The position numbers and the translations under genes are program-made. Below, in pieces: positions 10,445 through 21,235 of a stretch of DNA of 64,000 bases; position 1 is the first letter of the stretch; each line of letters begins with the position of its first letter. Source of the stretch: Coffea arabica. Lineage: Eukaryota > Streptophyta > Magnoliopsida > Gentianales > Rubiaceae. The stretch covers positions 10,734,501-10,798,500 of the forward strand of contig NC_092323.1 of the NCBI RefSeq assembly GCF_036785885.1. Reading direction: 5' to 3'. Under the pieces are notes generated by a model. That model was not told the origin of the DNA, ran no database searches, and was given only the letters and a program-made list of their open reading frames with translations.

Positions 10445-13320
10445 CAGTTGCTAGTTCTCAAGTTTCAGGGATAAGTATGGATAATGGGTGGTGCTGGATC
10501 CTATGTATACAGTCGAGTCGGGGGAGGACCTTGCTGAGAAACTGCTGAATTTTGCATTTTTATATTGGGATAGCTATAGAGTCGAGAAAATCTCGGGACA
10601 CTTGCTTGAACGACCATGTGAAGTCAATGGCTGTACTTCATCCTATCAATCATTTAATTGTGGAACTGCACGCGACCGTTTTGTTTTTCTTCTTGTTTTT
10701 GGAGGCAGCAAATGGAATTTTTTTTTTTTTTTTTTTAAAAAAACAACTGCCTTGTTGGGATTATCCTTTTAAAAAAAAAAATTGACATTTTTCTCGAACA
10801 TATTTTTCACTAACTTCTTTATTTGGTTCAACACAGTCTAATCTCATCCCATTAGTAAGGCTTAAGGGTTGTTGGCGCATACGTAAATCCGATTGTAAAT
10901 GTTCTTATTTTATTCTTTTTAAAGATTTTATTTCGGTAAATTACTCTGCCATATCTCCCAAAAAAAAGAAAAGAGAAAGGATGTCAAATTTATAATGAAA
11001 TTTCTGCATGGGATTGGATGTTCAAGTTTGTGGACGGTCAGAATGTCTTTAAACTTGAATAGTACAACCATCAAAGATTAATTACTCGAATTTAATAATT
11101 GGTCAACCGTAATCCTCAGAAATGCTCCCGTTGATCGCATCCACCCTTTATCTTTTCTCTGGTAAATCCATGAAAAAAAATTCATTTTGAATAATTAATT
11201 ATATATCTTTCCTTTTCGTACAAAGTTTCAAACAAGAAGTTATTAGTTGCGTAGAGAACTGTAAAAGACTTGATTAAGAACTGGATTTGGATCATTTGTG
11301 TGATGTCCTACAACTATTATTAATCATACCAAACCTAGATAAAGATGCCGAATTCTAACATTTTTATTTCTTGCAAACCTAGGACTACTTGTTTGGTAAC
11401 AAGAATGTAATCTTAATCTTGCCTAAGGATCCTTTCTCTTGAAAAATACCAACCAAAAGAAGCCCGAGAAAGTTCATTTACGCATGGATGGACATATACT
11501 TTCACGATGTGGTGTGAAAACGATTCGGGACCATGCAGCTAGTTTGTGGGAACTTGGGGATTTAACTACTCAATGTTTGGACTTATCTGAGCAGAGGGCC
11601 TAAAAGTTGGAATATGACAGACTCCACCAAGTGCATGTTTAAAGTTGTTTGTTAGCTTTTCTTTTTCTTTTTTTTTTTCCCCTTCGAGCAACGACAGCAT
11701 TCATATAATCTACTCGATTCTATTCTAGGAAAAGGGGAGAACTTAAGCGATGGAAAACACCATTGAAAAAAGTCATTAAAAATGACAAATCACAAATAGT
11801 GGCTAGTGAGAGGTCAAGGGTTAACTTAAAGTCTTTGTAATGATCAACGGATCAACTGTCTGTCGGCAAATCTTTGTTAGCTGATAGGTGTTATTTTTTG
11901 TTCCCTCGAGATGGAAACCAAAAAAGGAGGGAGATATTCTGTGGTGGTTCTTTCTCTAATATCAGACTCTCAAATTAAGTTTAGTATTAAATGGTTAAAA
12001 ACTTCACTTAGAGATACTCGTTAAAGGAACGGTGCTCAAAAGGGATCATAGTGTATATAAACTATAATTAGATGACAATAACACAAGGCTTGCATGAAAA
12101 CCATCATTAATGTTATTTTCTAGGAAACATGCTTAATTGCAAATACAGCCCATCCTTGAGCATTTTCTCCTTAATCGCGGGCTAAACTGCCAATTTGTTC
12201 TTCTTTCTTCAATTAATTAATTGACGGCCGCTTAACCACTGCCGATTCTTAACATGGAAGATGTGATGTGAAACTACGAGGAAAGAAAAGAAAGAGAAAT
12301 TGCTTTATGTTGTTTCAACTACCTCAAGTTTGGCCTTACGTGCGAAGCTTTATTATGTTATACCACGAAATACAAAGTGAAAGAGAGTGAAGAGGACAAT
12401 TACACGAGGCTCTGGAAAATAGAAGAACAATCTAAGTACTTGGCAGCATCACAAATGACCAGCAAAAGCCTCGGAAAAATCTGCACTAGAACGTTGACAA
12501 TTCGAGATTATACCATCCATCATAAATTGTCCACCTGTTATTGATTGAGATTATCCGAGAGTAAAATTTGAATTTTAAATTTAAATACAGATGAGTTGTC
12601 ATACATCAAATGCTGATAGTGTATATACTATCGATGTATAAAAAATTAATCTTTATTAATTATTCTTTTTTATAAGATAATTATCGTCTGAATAAATTTC
12701 CTTTTACTGTAGAAATAATTACTAGCTGATGTATTGGAGTAGAGGAAAACCCTTTACTTCAAAGTCGGAGAGACTGGAGAGAACTGAAATCTTTAACTCA
12801 AATCTCTTTTTTTTTCCTGCAACACTTTGGTCGTTGTCCAACATAACTTTATGTGCCATCTGTTGAAAATGGGCTAAAGCCAAACATTGAATTGGTATTA
12901 CTACTATTTTGATTTTGTCATCATTCTATTTTGAGGTTTATTTTTTGTGTCCGAGACTATTGTCATGAATGATTAAAACAACAAATCCCAAGCTAAGAAA
13001 AGAGATGATGCGGTATATAGGGATTTTTTTCTTTTCCCTCTTTCGGGGGATGGGCTTCAAAATCACATAATGCTCACAAACATCATACATGGTCTGATGA
13101 TTGGAATCTATCATCTAGGGTGTTTGGAATCTATCAAAAGATGATTGGAGTTGGATATGAACTGAGCCCAGATGGCGCTGCCCATAATAGCCGGGGCGTC
13201 GGGCATGGCACACTATGGGCTTTTCTATGTCCATGACTTTGACAAATTGAATTTCTACATGTACCGAAAAAATACTTTCTACAAAAATTGGAGAAAGGAA
13301 AAGTGTCTAGAATTTTGAAA
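10445..13320. other. AAE upstream region and intergenic DNA
   Basis: No gene supported. The first 300 bp should hold the promoter of the minus-strand AAE gene. Low-complexity runs lie at about 10717-10745 (T then A). A member of the small ATTAATCTT MITE family may lie at about 12550-12660. The rest is AT-rich DNA in which I see nothing. Confidence 0.5.
12550..12660. repeat. Possible copy of a small MITE family (weak)
   Basis: This stretch shares the order of short motifs with 17471-17601: a run of the form GAATTTTAAATTT, then ATGAGTTGT, then a GATAGTGTATA / TACTATCGATGTAT core, then ATTAATCTT. No clear target-site duplication was found. Confidence 0.35.
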
Positions 13321-13392
13321 AGGGCCCAACCGGGTTCGAACCGGTGACCTCTTGATCTGCAGTCAAATGCTCTACCACTGAGCTATGGACCC
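13321..13392 (-). tRNA. tRNA-Cys (anticodon GCA)
   Basis: On the minus strand a 72-nt sequence folds as a full cloverleaf. The acceptor stem GGGTCCA pairs with TGGGCCC with one G-T pair. The D arm is GCTC-AGTGGTA-GAGC, the anticodon loop is CTGCAGA giving GCA, and the T arm is ACCGG-TTCGAAC-CCGGT. Discriminator base is T(U). There is no intron. A-box and B-box promoter sequences are intact, so it should be transcribed by RNA polymerase III. Confidence 0.97.
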
Positions 13393-13548
13393 CATTGTAG
13401 CAACCAGCTTCCATGATCAATATTATCAATCGAAATTTGTCTCCATTTGTTTACACTATATAGCATATATGCCATGTAGGTGACAATCATATGATGAAAA
13501 TCACGAGAGGTATTTCTACCTTTCGTACCCCCAAAAAAAAAATAAAAA

Positions 13549-14260
13549 GGAGGTTTCTCTTAATATTACATGACACTCTTACAATTTTAAAAATAGCACT
13601 TGCCTCTTTTACTTTTATTATTTGTGTAACAAATTTTTTAAAAACTCTAAACTACCATTTCACTTGCTAAATAAAAATATTCCTAAATCACTTTGTTCAT
13701 TTCAAGAAAACAATGACCTCAAAAATAATCTCTTGTGGTACTACCACATCACAATGCTATACCCCATAAAACTATAAATTTTAAAAATAAAAAAGATATT
13801 TGGAAAAAATATACTTGCATCAATTTAATTCTATATGCTCAAAACCGTTTTCTTATGAATTTTTTTTTATTTTTTCCAACATCTTCTCAACCCTTGTTCA
13901 AACCATTAAACTATACCAATCATTATAAAAATCAATTCAAAATAAACAAATAAATCATACCCCACTTTATAATAATCACAAAAAAAGTAAAAAAAGTAAA
14001 TAAAATTTAATTTATTATAATTTACAAATAAAATATTGCACAGTCATCCAAAAAATACAAGTTAAATAAAATGATGGAGAGAAGGGAAAAAGAAGAAAGT
14101 AACTTTTGTTTCTTTTTTTTAATTTTATTTTTGAACTCTATTTATTTGATATGTTGTGAATTATATGTCAAGTGAGAATTAATATAATCTTTTTACAATT
14201 ACTACAGGTGATAAGTAATATTTCTAAAACTTAAGTGATATTAAGAGAAACATCAAATAA
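13549..14260. mobile_element. Non-autonomous DNA transposon / MITE, family A copy 1
   Basis: About 0.7 kb, AT-rich, non-coding. The left end reads AGGTTTCTCTTAATATTAC and the right end is its inverted form (GTGATATTAAGAGAAAC). Along its length it matches the element at 40744-41655, for example the shared segments CTTGCTAAATAAAAATA and CCTAAATCACTTTGTT. The outermost GGGATAATATC seen in the other copy is missing here, and no target-site duplication was found, so the ends are approximate. Confidence 0.6.
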
Positions 14261-14711
14261 TTTGAAGTGACTTTTACATTTTCACTTTATATCTCAAAGC
14301 CTTTTTTGGCGCAATGGCAACATGTGCCTTTCGACTCTGCACCTTTTTCATCCATATTTATTTGCTGTGGTCATTCTCCAAACGTTCGTCCCACTGATCC
14401 TTGGATGAGTGGCTGCAAACAATTTGAGTTTCAGTACTTTCAGTTTCTGTTCAATATAATTTGGACTGAGCTAACATGGACGGAAAACTTTCTTCTAGAT
14501 TGACAAAAATGTATTTGCATTCTTGCTCTATTAGGCTCCAAACATACAATTTGTTTGATCAGATTCAAACCTGATAACATCAAATTAAGTCAGAATCAAC
14601 TCGATTCACAGCCTTAACTTGAACCAAAATGGACGAGAAGTTTTCATCGGATCCATGGTTTGGAAGAACACTTTCTGCATAACAATACCATACAGGTTGT
14701 AGGTATTATAC

Positions 14712-14952
14712 AAGTCACTGTTCTCCAGTCTGCCTAAGCAAAAACTTGTGAATCTTGCCGGTGGATGTCTTAGGAAGCTCTTCAGTGTCCTAGGCACCAT
14801 GAAAAGCGGCATTCTTGACTTGCAAAACTACTCTCTCACATCCTTCTCCGATGGTTTCTGATCAATCTCCACTCGGCGTCTCCCCCCAAAACTTATCCGG
14901 TCTTGCCACCTCCTCATTCACAGCCGGATGAGTATACAAAACAGATTCAATT
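14712..14952 (-). pseudogene. C-terminal remnant of a third acyl-activating enzyme gene
   Basis: The minus strand carries pieces of the AAE C-terminal domain: ESVLYTHPAVNE, VARPDKFWGETP, a PLFMVPRT segment, and ELPKTSTGK with the catalytic-lysine motif followed by HKFLLRQ. They lie in different frames, with small deletions (two residues are missing after HPAVNE) and in-frame stops. Nothing upstream of the C-terminal domain is readable. The wording differs from both intact neighbours, so it is a third paralogue, not a fresh copy of either. It sits between the two and in the same orientation as the 8786-10444 gene. Confidence 0.85.
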
Positions 14953-16130
14953 TTTCTTTCTTTTGTAAATAGCCTTCATCTTATTCCTGACAACATCAAA
15001 AAAAATTTCTATTCTAATTCAGTTTTCTTTTTCTTTTAAATTATACTAAAGAAAGCAGTATTAATTTTTTTCCCTTTTTGACATGTCAATGTGAATACTG
15101 ACTGATTCATCTTCTTGACATGTTTAATGCTTTCAATTTAATGAATAATGTGTATTAAAACATTAGTGTTGTGTAGAAGAAGGTTACAAGATTTTGACTA
15201 GGCCAGGTGCTAAAACTAATGTAGGCTTTTTCTTGAACCAATCTTTTGGGCCAATGAATACACTGCCCATTTGTAAGTTGGCCTATTAATAAGACGGTGA
15301 TGGGTCCTTATTATTCATGTACTTGCATAAGCCCCATTTGTACAACCTTTTCAAAATTTTAGGCATGAAACAAGTGCAATTTCTGCTTTAGGTAATGCCT
15401 TTTCAGTTTTAAGTTTTTTTTTTTTTTTTTGAACACGATAGATTCTAATCCAATCTAGACGAAAGCCTATGCACCTATTGGCAAAACTTCTTGGATTTTT
15501 AGAATGCAAACCCAAAGGATTCGATTTTTTGACCTACACCCAAGTAGAGTTTTAAAACTCTTTTTTGATGGCCAACTACTCCTTTTTCATTAATTTTTAA
15601 TTCACCATTTGAGAATGTCACATAAAATGCACATAGGAGTATTATTTATCTATAACGCATCATCTTTCATGTTTCCCTATAGTGAGAGTTGATATTTCCC
15701 TTTGTTTTTTTTTTTCTTTCCTGATGGGTCAACTTCATTGTTGCTAAGCTAATGCTATGGTAGTACCGACCCTGGCATTGGGTATATTTGGCCATTGTTT
15801 CATTCTCCATAGTTGCTGAAATTCAATGCATCACGGGTCACCGCCCCCCACCTCAAAATCACTTTGTCTAGCCATGTATACGCTAAACAGAACTTTTCAC
15901 TAGAATCCACCTTTTCCACTCTCATCAACTTCTTCACAAAACCTATTTATGAACTTTCACATGAAAGTGTACGATGGTTATGAATCACTTTAGTTTCCAG
16001 TCTCTAATCACAAGGGTTGCTTATTCTGGATCACCGCAGATATGTGAACTGCACTCTTAAAAGTTCCAAATATGAATTTATCAAGCGAGTTCCATAAGAG
16101 TGAGTGAGTGACTATAAAAATAAGCAGTTG
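14953..16130. other. Intergenic, nothing recognised
   Basis: AT-rich DNA with T runs (for example 15414-15430 and 15705-15718). No coding region, RNA gene or paired terminal repeats that I can support. Confidence 0.4.
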
Positions 16131-16541
16131 GGATCCTCTGTGCCACTATTCGATGCCAAATCCAGTGTCAATTATATTTAATTGGACCCTTATGTTGCTC
16201 AATTTACGATATAGACTTCTTTTTTTTTTTTTCAGGATCCAACATTCATCAAAGTGATAGTTTATAGATAATGGAGATGTTTTATCATATATTGAACTAT
16301 TGTTACAAAGTTTCATTTTTTTAAATATACTTTCATGTGTCCGTGATTATAATATTTTACTTTTTTAAAATTCCTCCATAGATTGTAATTTTTTTCAAAA
16401 ATATAATGTACTGTGCGTAGCACGGGCATTTATACTAGTTTAAATAAACAACATATGACAAATTAAATAAATAGGACACTTGGCATAAATATAGAAGTGG
16501 CACTGAATTGTCACTGAAAAAGTGGCACTGAGGATCCCGTG
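16131..16541. mobile_element. Possible TIR element with an internal Helitron-like end
   Basis: An 18-bp inverted repeat brackets this stretch: GGGATCCTCTGTGCCACT on the left and its inverse with one change on the right (about 16524-16541). Inside, on the plus strand, a GTGC-gta-GCAC hairpin (16413-16423) is followed 11 bases later by CTAG then T (16435-16439), the usual Helitron 3' end. The two readings conflict or are nested. No target-site duplication for the inverted repeat was found. Confidence 0.4.
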
Positions 16542-16610
16542 TGAAAACTAAGAGGTAAACATTCTTAAATTCATAGAATTTGGCCTGAAGCTAAAGTACG
16601 TACTTATTTA

Positions 16611-17115
16611 GGGTTAATCACATTTTATCCCCTTAAAGAATACCCCATTTCTCAGTTTACCCCCTAACCTTTATTGATCATTATCAGCGTCACCAATTTC
16701 AATTGATGATTATTAATCAGGTCACAAATTCATCTTAAGATATTTTCTTGGGAATAAAATGAGAAACTAGAAAGGAAAGAGGAAAACCCAAAATTAAAAG
16801 AATTGAAAGGCTAAAAAAATTATATTTTAGGAAAGTGATTTGAATATTTTTTTAATCATTTAAGGAGACGATAGATCTCTACAATTCCTCTTTTTTAATT
16901 TCAATCATTAAGGTGAAGGTTTTTGTGGGAAAGAGGAAGAATTAAATAAAGAAGAAAAAGAAAAAGAAATAAAAAAAAGGAAAACAAGGTAAATGAAAAG
17001 TCAAAATAATGCAAGGGCAATTTTGTCCTAAAGGGGGTTAAGTGAGCAAAATTAAAGGTTAGGGGGTAAACTGAGAAATAAGGTATTCTTTAAGGGGATA
17101 AAATGTGATTAACCC
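16611..17115. mobile_element. Mutator-type MITE with long TIRs and 9-bp TSD
   Basis: A 505-bp non-coding element with nearly perfect terminal inverted repeats of about 60 bp, starting GGGTTAATCACATTTTATCC. It is flanked by a perfect 9-bp direct repeat ACTTATTTA (16602-16610 and 17116-17124). A 9-bp duplication with long TIRs is the Mutator (MULE) pattern. Few differences between the two TIRs suggest a fairly recent insertion. Confidence 0.88.
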
Positions 17116-17470
17116 ACTTATTTATTGCTTTCTACCACCTCCCTTTTCTACATCTGCATGGTTTCTTGGTTGACAATTTGGTCATCATGGAGAGAGGAAT
17201 CATGTGACCGAGCAAGTCGAATTTAACTCTTAAGGAATTGAAATCTGATGAACAATCAAAGAAACAAAAATGTGTACTTTAGTACATATTGGTATAGCCG
17301 TGTAAGATTAATGGCACTTCACCAATGGCCGCTTGAGCTATTAACTGCAGTATATTTGTCACTCCATTCGCTTCTCAAATTATAACCACACACACATGGA
17401 TACGTGTAATCCAATCCGATACACTTGTTTATACTGTGCAGGGTTATTGGTGAGAAAGGAAAAACAAAGA

Positions 17471-17601
17471 ATTAATCTTATAAAGATTGATAGTGTATAC
17501 ATTATTGCATAATTTTAATTTTAAATTTTAATTTCAAATGAGTTGTTATATATATCTTACATTGATAATATATGTACTGTCAGCGCGTATGTAAGATTAA
17601 T
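17471..17601. mobile_element. Small MITE (about 131 bp), family B
   Basis: The ends are a perfect 10-bp inverted repeat ATTAATCTTA / TAAGATTAAT, with further partial pairing inside. The interior carries GATAGTGTATACATTATT and the inverse-like TACTGTCAGCGCGTATG. No target-site duplication could be assigned. Related copies appear at 41050-41211 and 55717-55888, and perhaps 12550-12660. Confidence 0.5.
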
Positions 17602-19438
17602 TAAAAAAATTTAAAATTTGCCTTTCATAACCTATTGAAGTTTCAAAAGACGCACTTCCCAATCTAATGGTTTTAGGAGTATTATATATCTTTTGGAACG
17701 GGCAAAGAAAGAGTAGTATCTTTCATGCCATGAATTTCATGAAAAACTATGGAAATTAGTACTTGACAATACCACCTTTTTGTTTTTCTTGAATGAGAAG
17801 TGGAGGGGGAAAAGAAAAGGAACCAGTAAAAATAAGAAGATTTTGACCGTTTCACGGCTTGACCCTCCTATGAAGTGTCCTCCATAAATGCCTGCTCCAA
17901 GGCTGCTATTTGGAACATTCATCTAATGCAGCTCATTGAAAATTAAATGCACATGTATTGGTTGGTCAGCAAAAGCCTGCCTTTGAGATTTATGGATTGC
18001 GAATTACTCATAAAACATTTGCCAATCCAATGTACTGTCCCGAAACAATAAGCTTATAAAAATGTGTAGATTCTGAGGTAGAAACCTGGAAATTGAACCG
18101 AAGTCTTGACCAAGTCTGAGAGTTTCTGTTAGTACAAGTTTTTAGAAGGGCGCGTCCAAATTTGAATTCAAATGTCTAATGCTATAGTACAAAATATAGT
18201 GAAAAAAAAAAAAAGACTATACAAAATATAGTGAAAAACGATTCCTCAATTTGAAGCATTAATTGTTATTAATCTCATTCTGGTTTGCCGGTTCAATCAG
18301 GGTAACCGGTTAGCTAATCGGAATGGATTAGCATTTGAACCGGACGAAGAAGAAACGCGTTCACTGGTCCACGATTTGCAAATTTATTTAACTAGTAAAA
18401 TTCAGAAAACCCGCAAATTTAACCTCCACTTCAACAATCATAATATTTGTAATAACTCAAATAATATTTAACCTCCATCCGTTTTGACCCGTGATTTATT
18501 AGGTTGATCCAGTAACACATTGTCCTGATGACTTTATTAGGTTGATTTTCATGAGGCCTAATTAACTATGCTCTACGATTAATGAAATTCGTAGAACTTT
18601 TATCTAAACTAGTACAACTTTGGTATAATCATGATTATTTTTACACCAACTTAGTTGTCAGAGCTGATAATTTTATGTTTTCACCAAATATTGTAAGAAT
18701 TACATAACTAGATAGAATTAAACCAAAGTTCAACTTGAAAAGCCCTGAATGCGAAAGCCCTAACATAGATTTAACCAGTAGTATTTAGTTTAATCTTAAC
18801 ATTTTAGTGACGAATTTTTTCACTCCGCCATTCATTTTATCATTAATTGGTAGGTTTAGCTGGTTGGGAAGATGGATTTTGCTATGCTATAATATTGCCG
18901 CCATTATTGGAGAGACTTATGAAAGCTACAAGACCTGTATTAAGAAAACTGCGAGAGAGTGGATGCTATCCGCTACACAGCAAGGCCTGCACCAACAGTA
19001 AGAATCACATTTGGAATTTTTAATGTTCACAAGGTCCATATTTTCACTCCTGTAGCTTGTAATTGATCTCACATCATGGGTTAAATTTCTTGGCAACGTC
19101 ATGAACTTCCTTTGTAGTATGGATCGTGTTGGAGTCTCCAATATTTTCTAAAGAAAAAGAGCAAATTCTTCAGTTGAAGCTTTTGAAAGAGTAACTAGGT
19201 AGGAATATATAGAGAAAAAATATATTTCTAAAACAAAGTTAAAACATTTAAATGCCAACATAGTTAGAACATATAAAAGCAACCGCTACATGCAGCAAAA
19301 CACCGACTTCATGATTTGCTGGACGCGGAATGCAAATTCGGCCAATGTAGCTGGAGCTTTTAATGGCCACCTGTTCTAACTAAGTAACTTCAAAATCATT
19401 TCTTTTTTTTTTCTTTCTTTAATTGCTTTTTTCTTCTG
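17602..19438. other. Intergenic, no gene seen
   Basis: AT-rich DNA with no supported coding region. The segment 18290-18350 carries repeated CCGGTT/AACCGG words and is locally GC-richer but has no recognisable ends. Open frames near 18807-19001 show no family features. Confidence 0.4.
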
Positions 19439-19445
19439 TATATAA
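19439..19445 (+). promoter_or_regulatory. TATA box of the plus-strand AAE gene
   Basis: TATATAA lies about 100 bp before the ATG at 19544. Transcription would start near 19470, so the in-frame ATG at 19466 falls at or outside the mRNA 5' end. This supports 19544 as the start codon. Confidence 0.55.
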
Positions 19446-19543
19446 TTTCGCCTGACACATTCGTTATGAGAAGGAGAGAGGCATTGGCAGAAAGATTGGA
19501 GAGAAAATTTTCGATTATCTTCCTTTCATTCATTCATTTATTC

Positions 19544-21235
19544 ATGGATAAATTCAAACCCCGTCTTGCAAATTCATCTCCATTAACCCCATTAACATTT
19601 TTGGAAAGAGCTGCCATTGTTTATGGAGACTGTACTTCCATAGTTCACAACACCACCACCACCTACACCTGGTCAGAAACCTATACTCGCTGCCTCAAAA
19701 TCGCTTCCTCCATTTTATCCCTCGGCATCAAAAGGGGCGATGTAGTTTCCGTGATCGCCCCGAATATCCCAGCTATGTACGAGCTCCAATTCGCTGTCCC
19801 AATGGCGGGTGCTGTCCTCAACAACATCAACACCCGGTTGGACGCGAGAACCATTTCTGTTCTCCTCCAACACTGCGAATCAAAGCTCGTGTTCGTGGAC
19901 TACTATCTTAGATCAATAGTCTTGGATGCAGTTTCCATGTTCCCACAACATTTGACGGCCCCAGTGCTCGTCCTCATTGAGGATGATGATGCTGATATGG
20001 AAGTGGAACCCTCATTGTCAAGAATTCATGGTTTTCTTGATGCTAGTTATGAGGGTTTGGTGAAGAAATCAAATATTGACGAGTTTGAGTGGGTCAGACC
20101 TAATAATGAGTGGGATCCAATGACGCTGAATTACACCTCTGGCACGACCTCATCGCCCAAAGGTGTGGTGCATTCGCATAGATCCCTCTTCATCATCACT
20201 TTCGATTCTCTAGTAAATTGGTCAGTCCCAAAACAACCCATTTATTTATGGACTCTTCCTATGTTCCACTCCAACGGGTGGAGCTACACTTGGGGGATGG
20301 CCGCCGTGGGCGGCACAAATATTTGCCTTCGAAGAGTCGACGCTGGAATAATATACGCATGCGTAGGATTGCACGATGTCACACACATGTGTGGTGCACC
20401 CGTGGTGCTGAACATGATAGCAAATTCTTCCCATGCAAAGTCGCTCAAAAACCCCGTGCATTTCCTCACTGGCGGTGCACCTCCACCTGCCACCGTGGTT
20501 CTTCGGACGGAGTCTTTAGGATTTGTTGTTAGTCATGGATATGGATTGACTGAGGTGGCCGGAGTAGTTGTTTCTTGTGCATGGAAGCCGATGTGGAATG
20601 CATTGCCGGCTACCGAGAGGGCTAAGTTGAAAGCAAGGCAAGGAGTGAGGACTCTGGGGATGACTGAGGTGGACGTGGTGGAGCCGGAGACAGGCGTTAG
20701 TGTGAAGAAAGATGGGTCGAGCATGGGTGAAATTGTACTTAGAGGTGGATGTTTAATGCTGGGGTATCTCAAAAACCCTGAGGGGACCTCAAGATGCTTG
20801 AGGGAAAATGGTTGGCTTTATACAGGAGATGTTGGGGTGATGCATCCAGATGGGTACTTAGAAATTAAGGACAGATCAAAGGATATTATCATCAGCGGTG
20901 GGGAGAATGTGAGCAGTGTTGAAGTTGAGTCTGTGTTGTATACCAATCCTGTGGTGAATGAGGCTGCTGTCGTGGCTAAGCCTGATGATTATTGGGGTGA
21001 AACGCCATGTGCTTTTGTGAGTTTGAAGGAGAATGTAAGGAAAAAGCCCAGAGAAAAGGATATTATTGAGTTTTGTAGAGCAAGGTTACCTCATTATATG
21101 GTGCCTAAGAATGTGGTTTTCATGGATGAGCTTCCTAAGACTGCTACAGGAAAGATTCAGAAGTTCAGCCTCAGAGATGTTGCCAAGAAAATTGGGATGT
21201 TGCCACAAGCTGCAGCAGTAATAAGTCGGATGTAA
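19544..21235 (+). CDS. Peroxisomal acyl-activating enzyme, paralogue of 8786-10444
   Basis: One exon, 563 residues, starting MDKFKPRLANSSPLTPLTF, which aligns with the start of its paralogue. The frame stays open 26 codons upstream, but that stretch (MRRREALAERLERKF...) has no counterpart and lies at the predicted transcription start. All AMP-binding motifs are present: YTSGTTSSPKG, YGLTE, YTGD, DRSKD and PKTATGK. The protein ends SRM, a PTS1 tripeptide that fits the plant [SA][RK][LM] pattern, so a peroxisomal site is likely. An acidic insert (DDDADMEVEPSL) before the P-loop is longer than in the paralogue. It likely ligates CoA to a small aromatic, branched or short-chain acid; substrate unknown. 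The two genes and the remnant between them form a small tandem/inverted cluster. Confidence 0.92.
   Translation: MDKFKPRLANSSPLTPLTFLERAAIVYGDCTSIVHNTTTTYTWSETYTRCLKIASSILSLGIKRGDVVSVIAPNIPAMYELQFAVPMAGAVLNNINTRLDARTISVLLQHCESKLVFVDYYLRSIVLDAVSMFPQHLTAPVLVLIEDDDADMEVEPSLSRIHGFLDASYEGLVKKSNIDEFEWVRPNNEWDPMTLNYTSGTTSSPKGVVHSHRSLFIITFDSLVNWSVPKQPIYLWTLPMFHSNGWSYTWGMAAVGGTNICLRRVDAGIIYACVGLHDVTHMCGAPVVLNMIANSSHAKSLKNPVHFLTGGAPPPATVVLRTESLGFVVSHGYGLTEVAGVVVSCAWKPMWNALPATERAKLKARQGVRTLGMTEVDVVEPETGVSVKKDGSSMGEIVLRGGCLMLGYLKNPEGTSRCLRENGWLYTGDVGVMHPDGYLEIKDRSKDIIISGGENVSSVEVESVLYTNPVVNEAAVVAKPDDYWGETPCAFVSLKENVRKKPREKDIIEFCRARLPHYMVPKNVVFMDELPKTATGKIQKFSLRDVAKKIGMLPQAAAVISRM

Noticed and set aside
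19466-19543. Upstream ATG giving a 589-residue AAE
   Set aside because: The extra 26 residues have no match in the paralogue and lie at the predicted transcription start from the TATA box at 19439.
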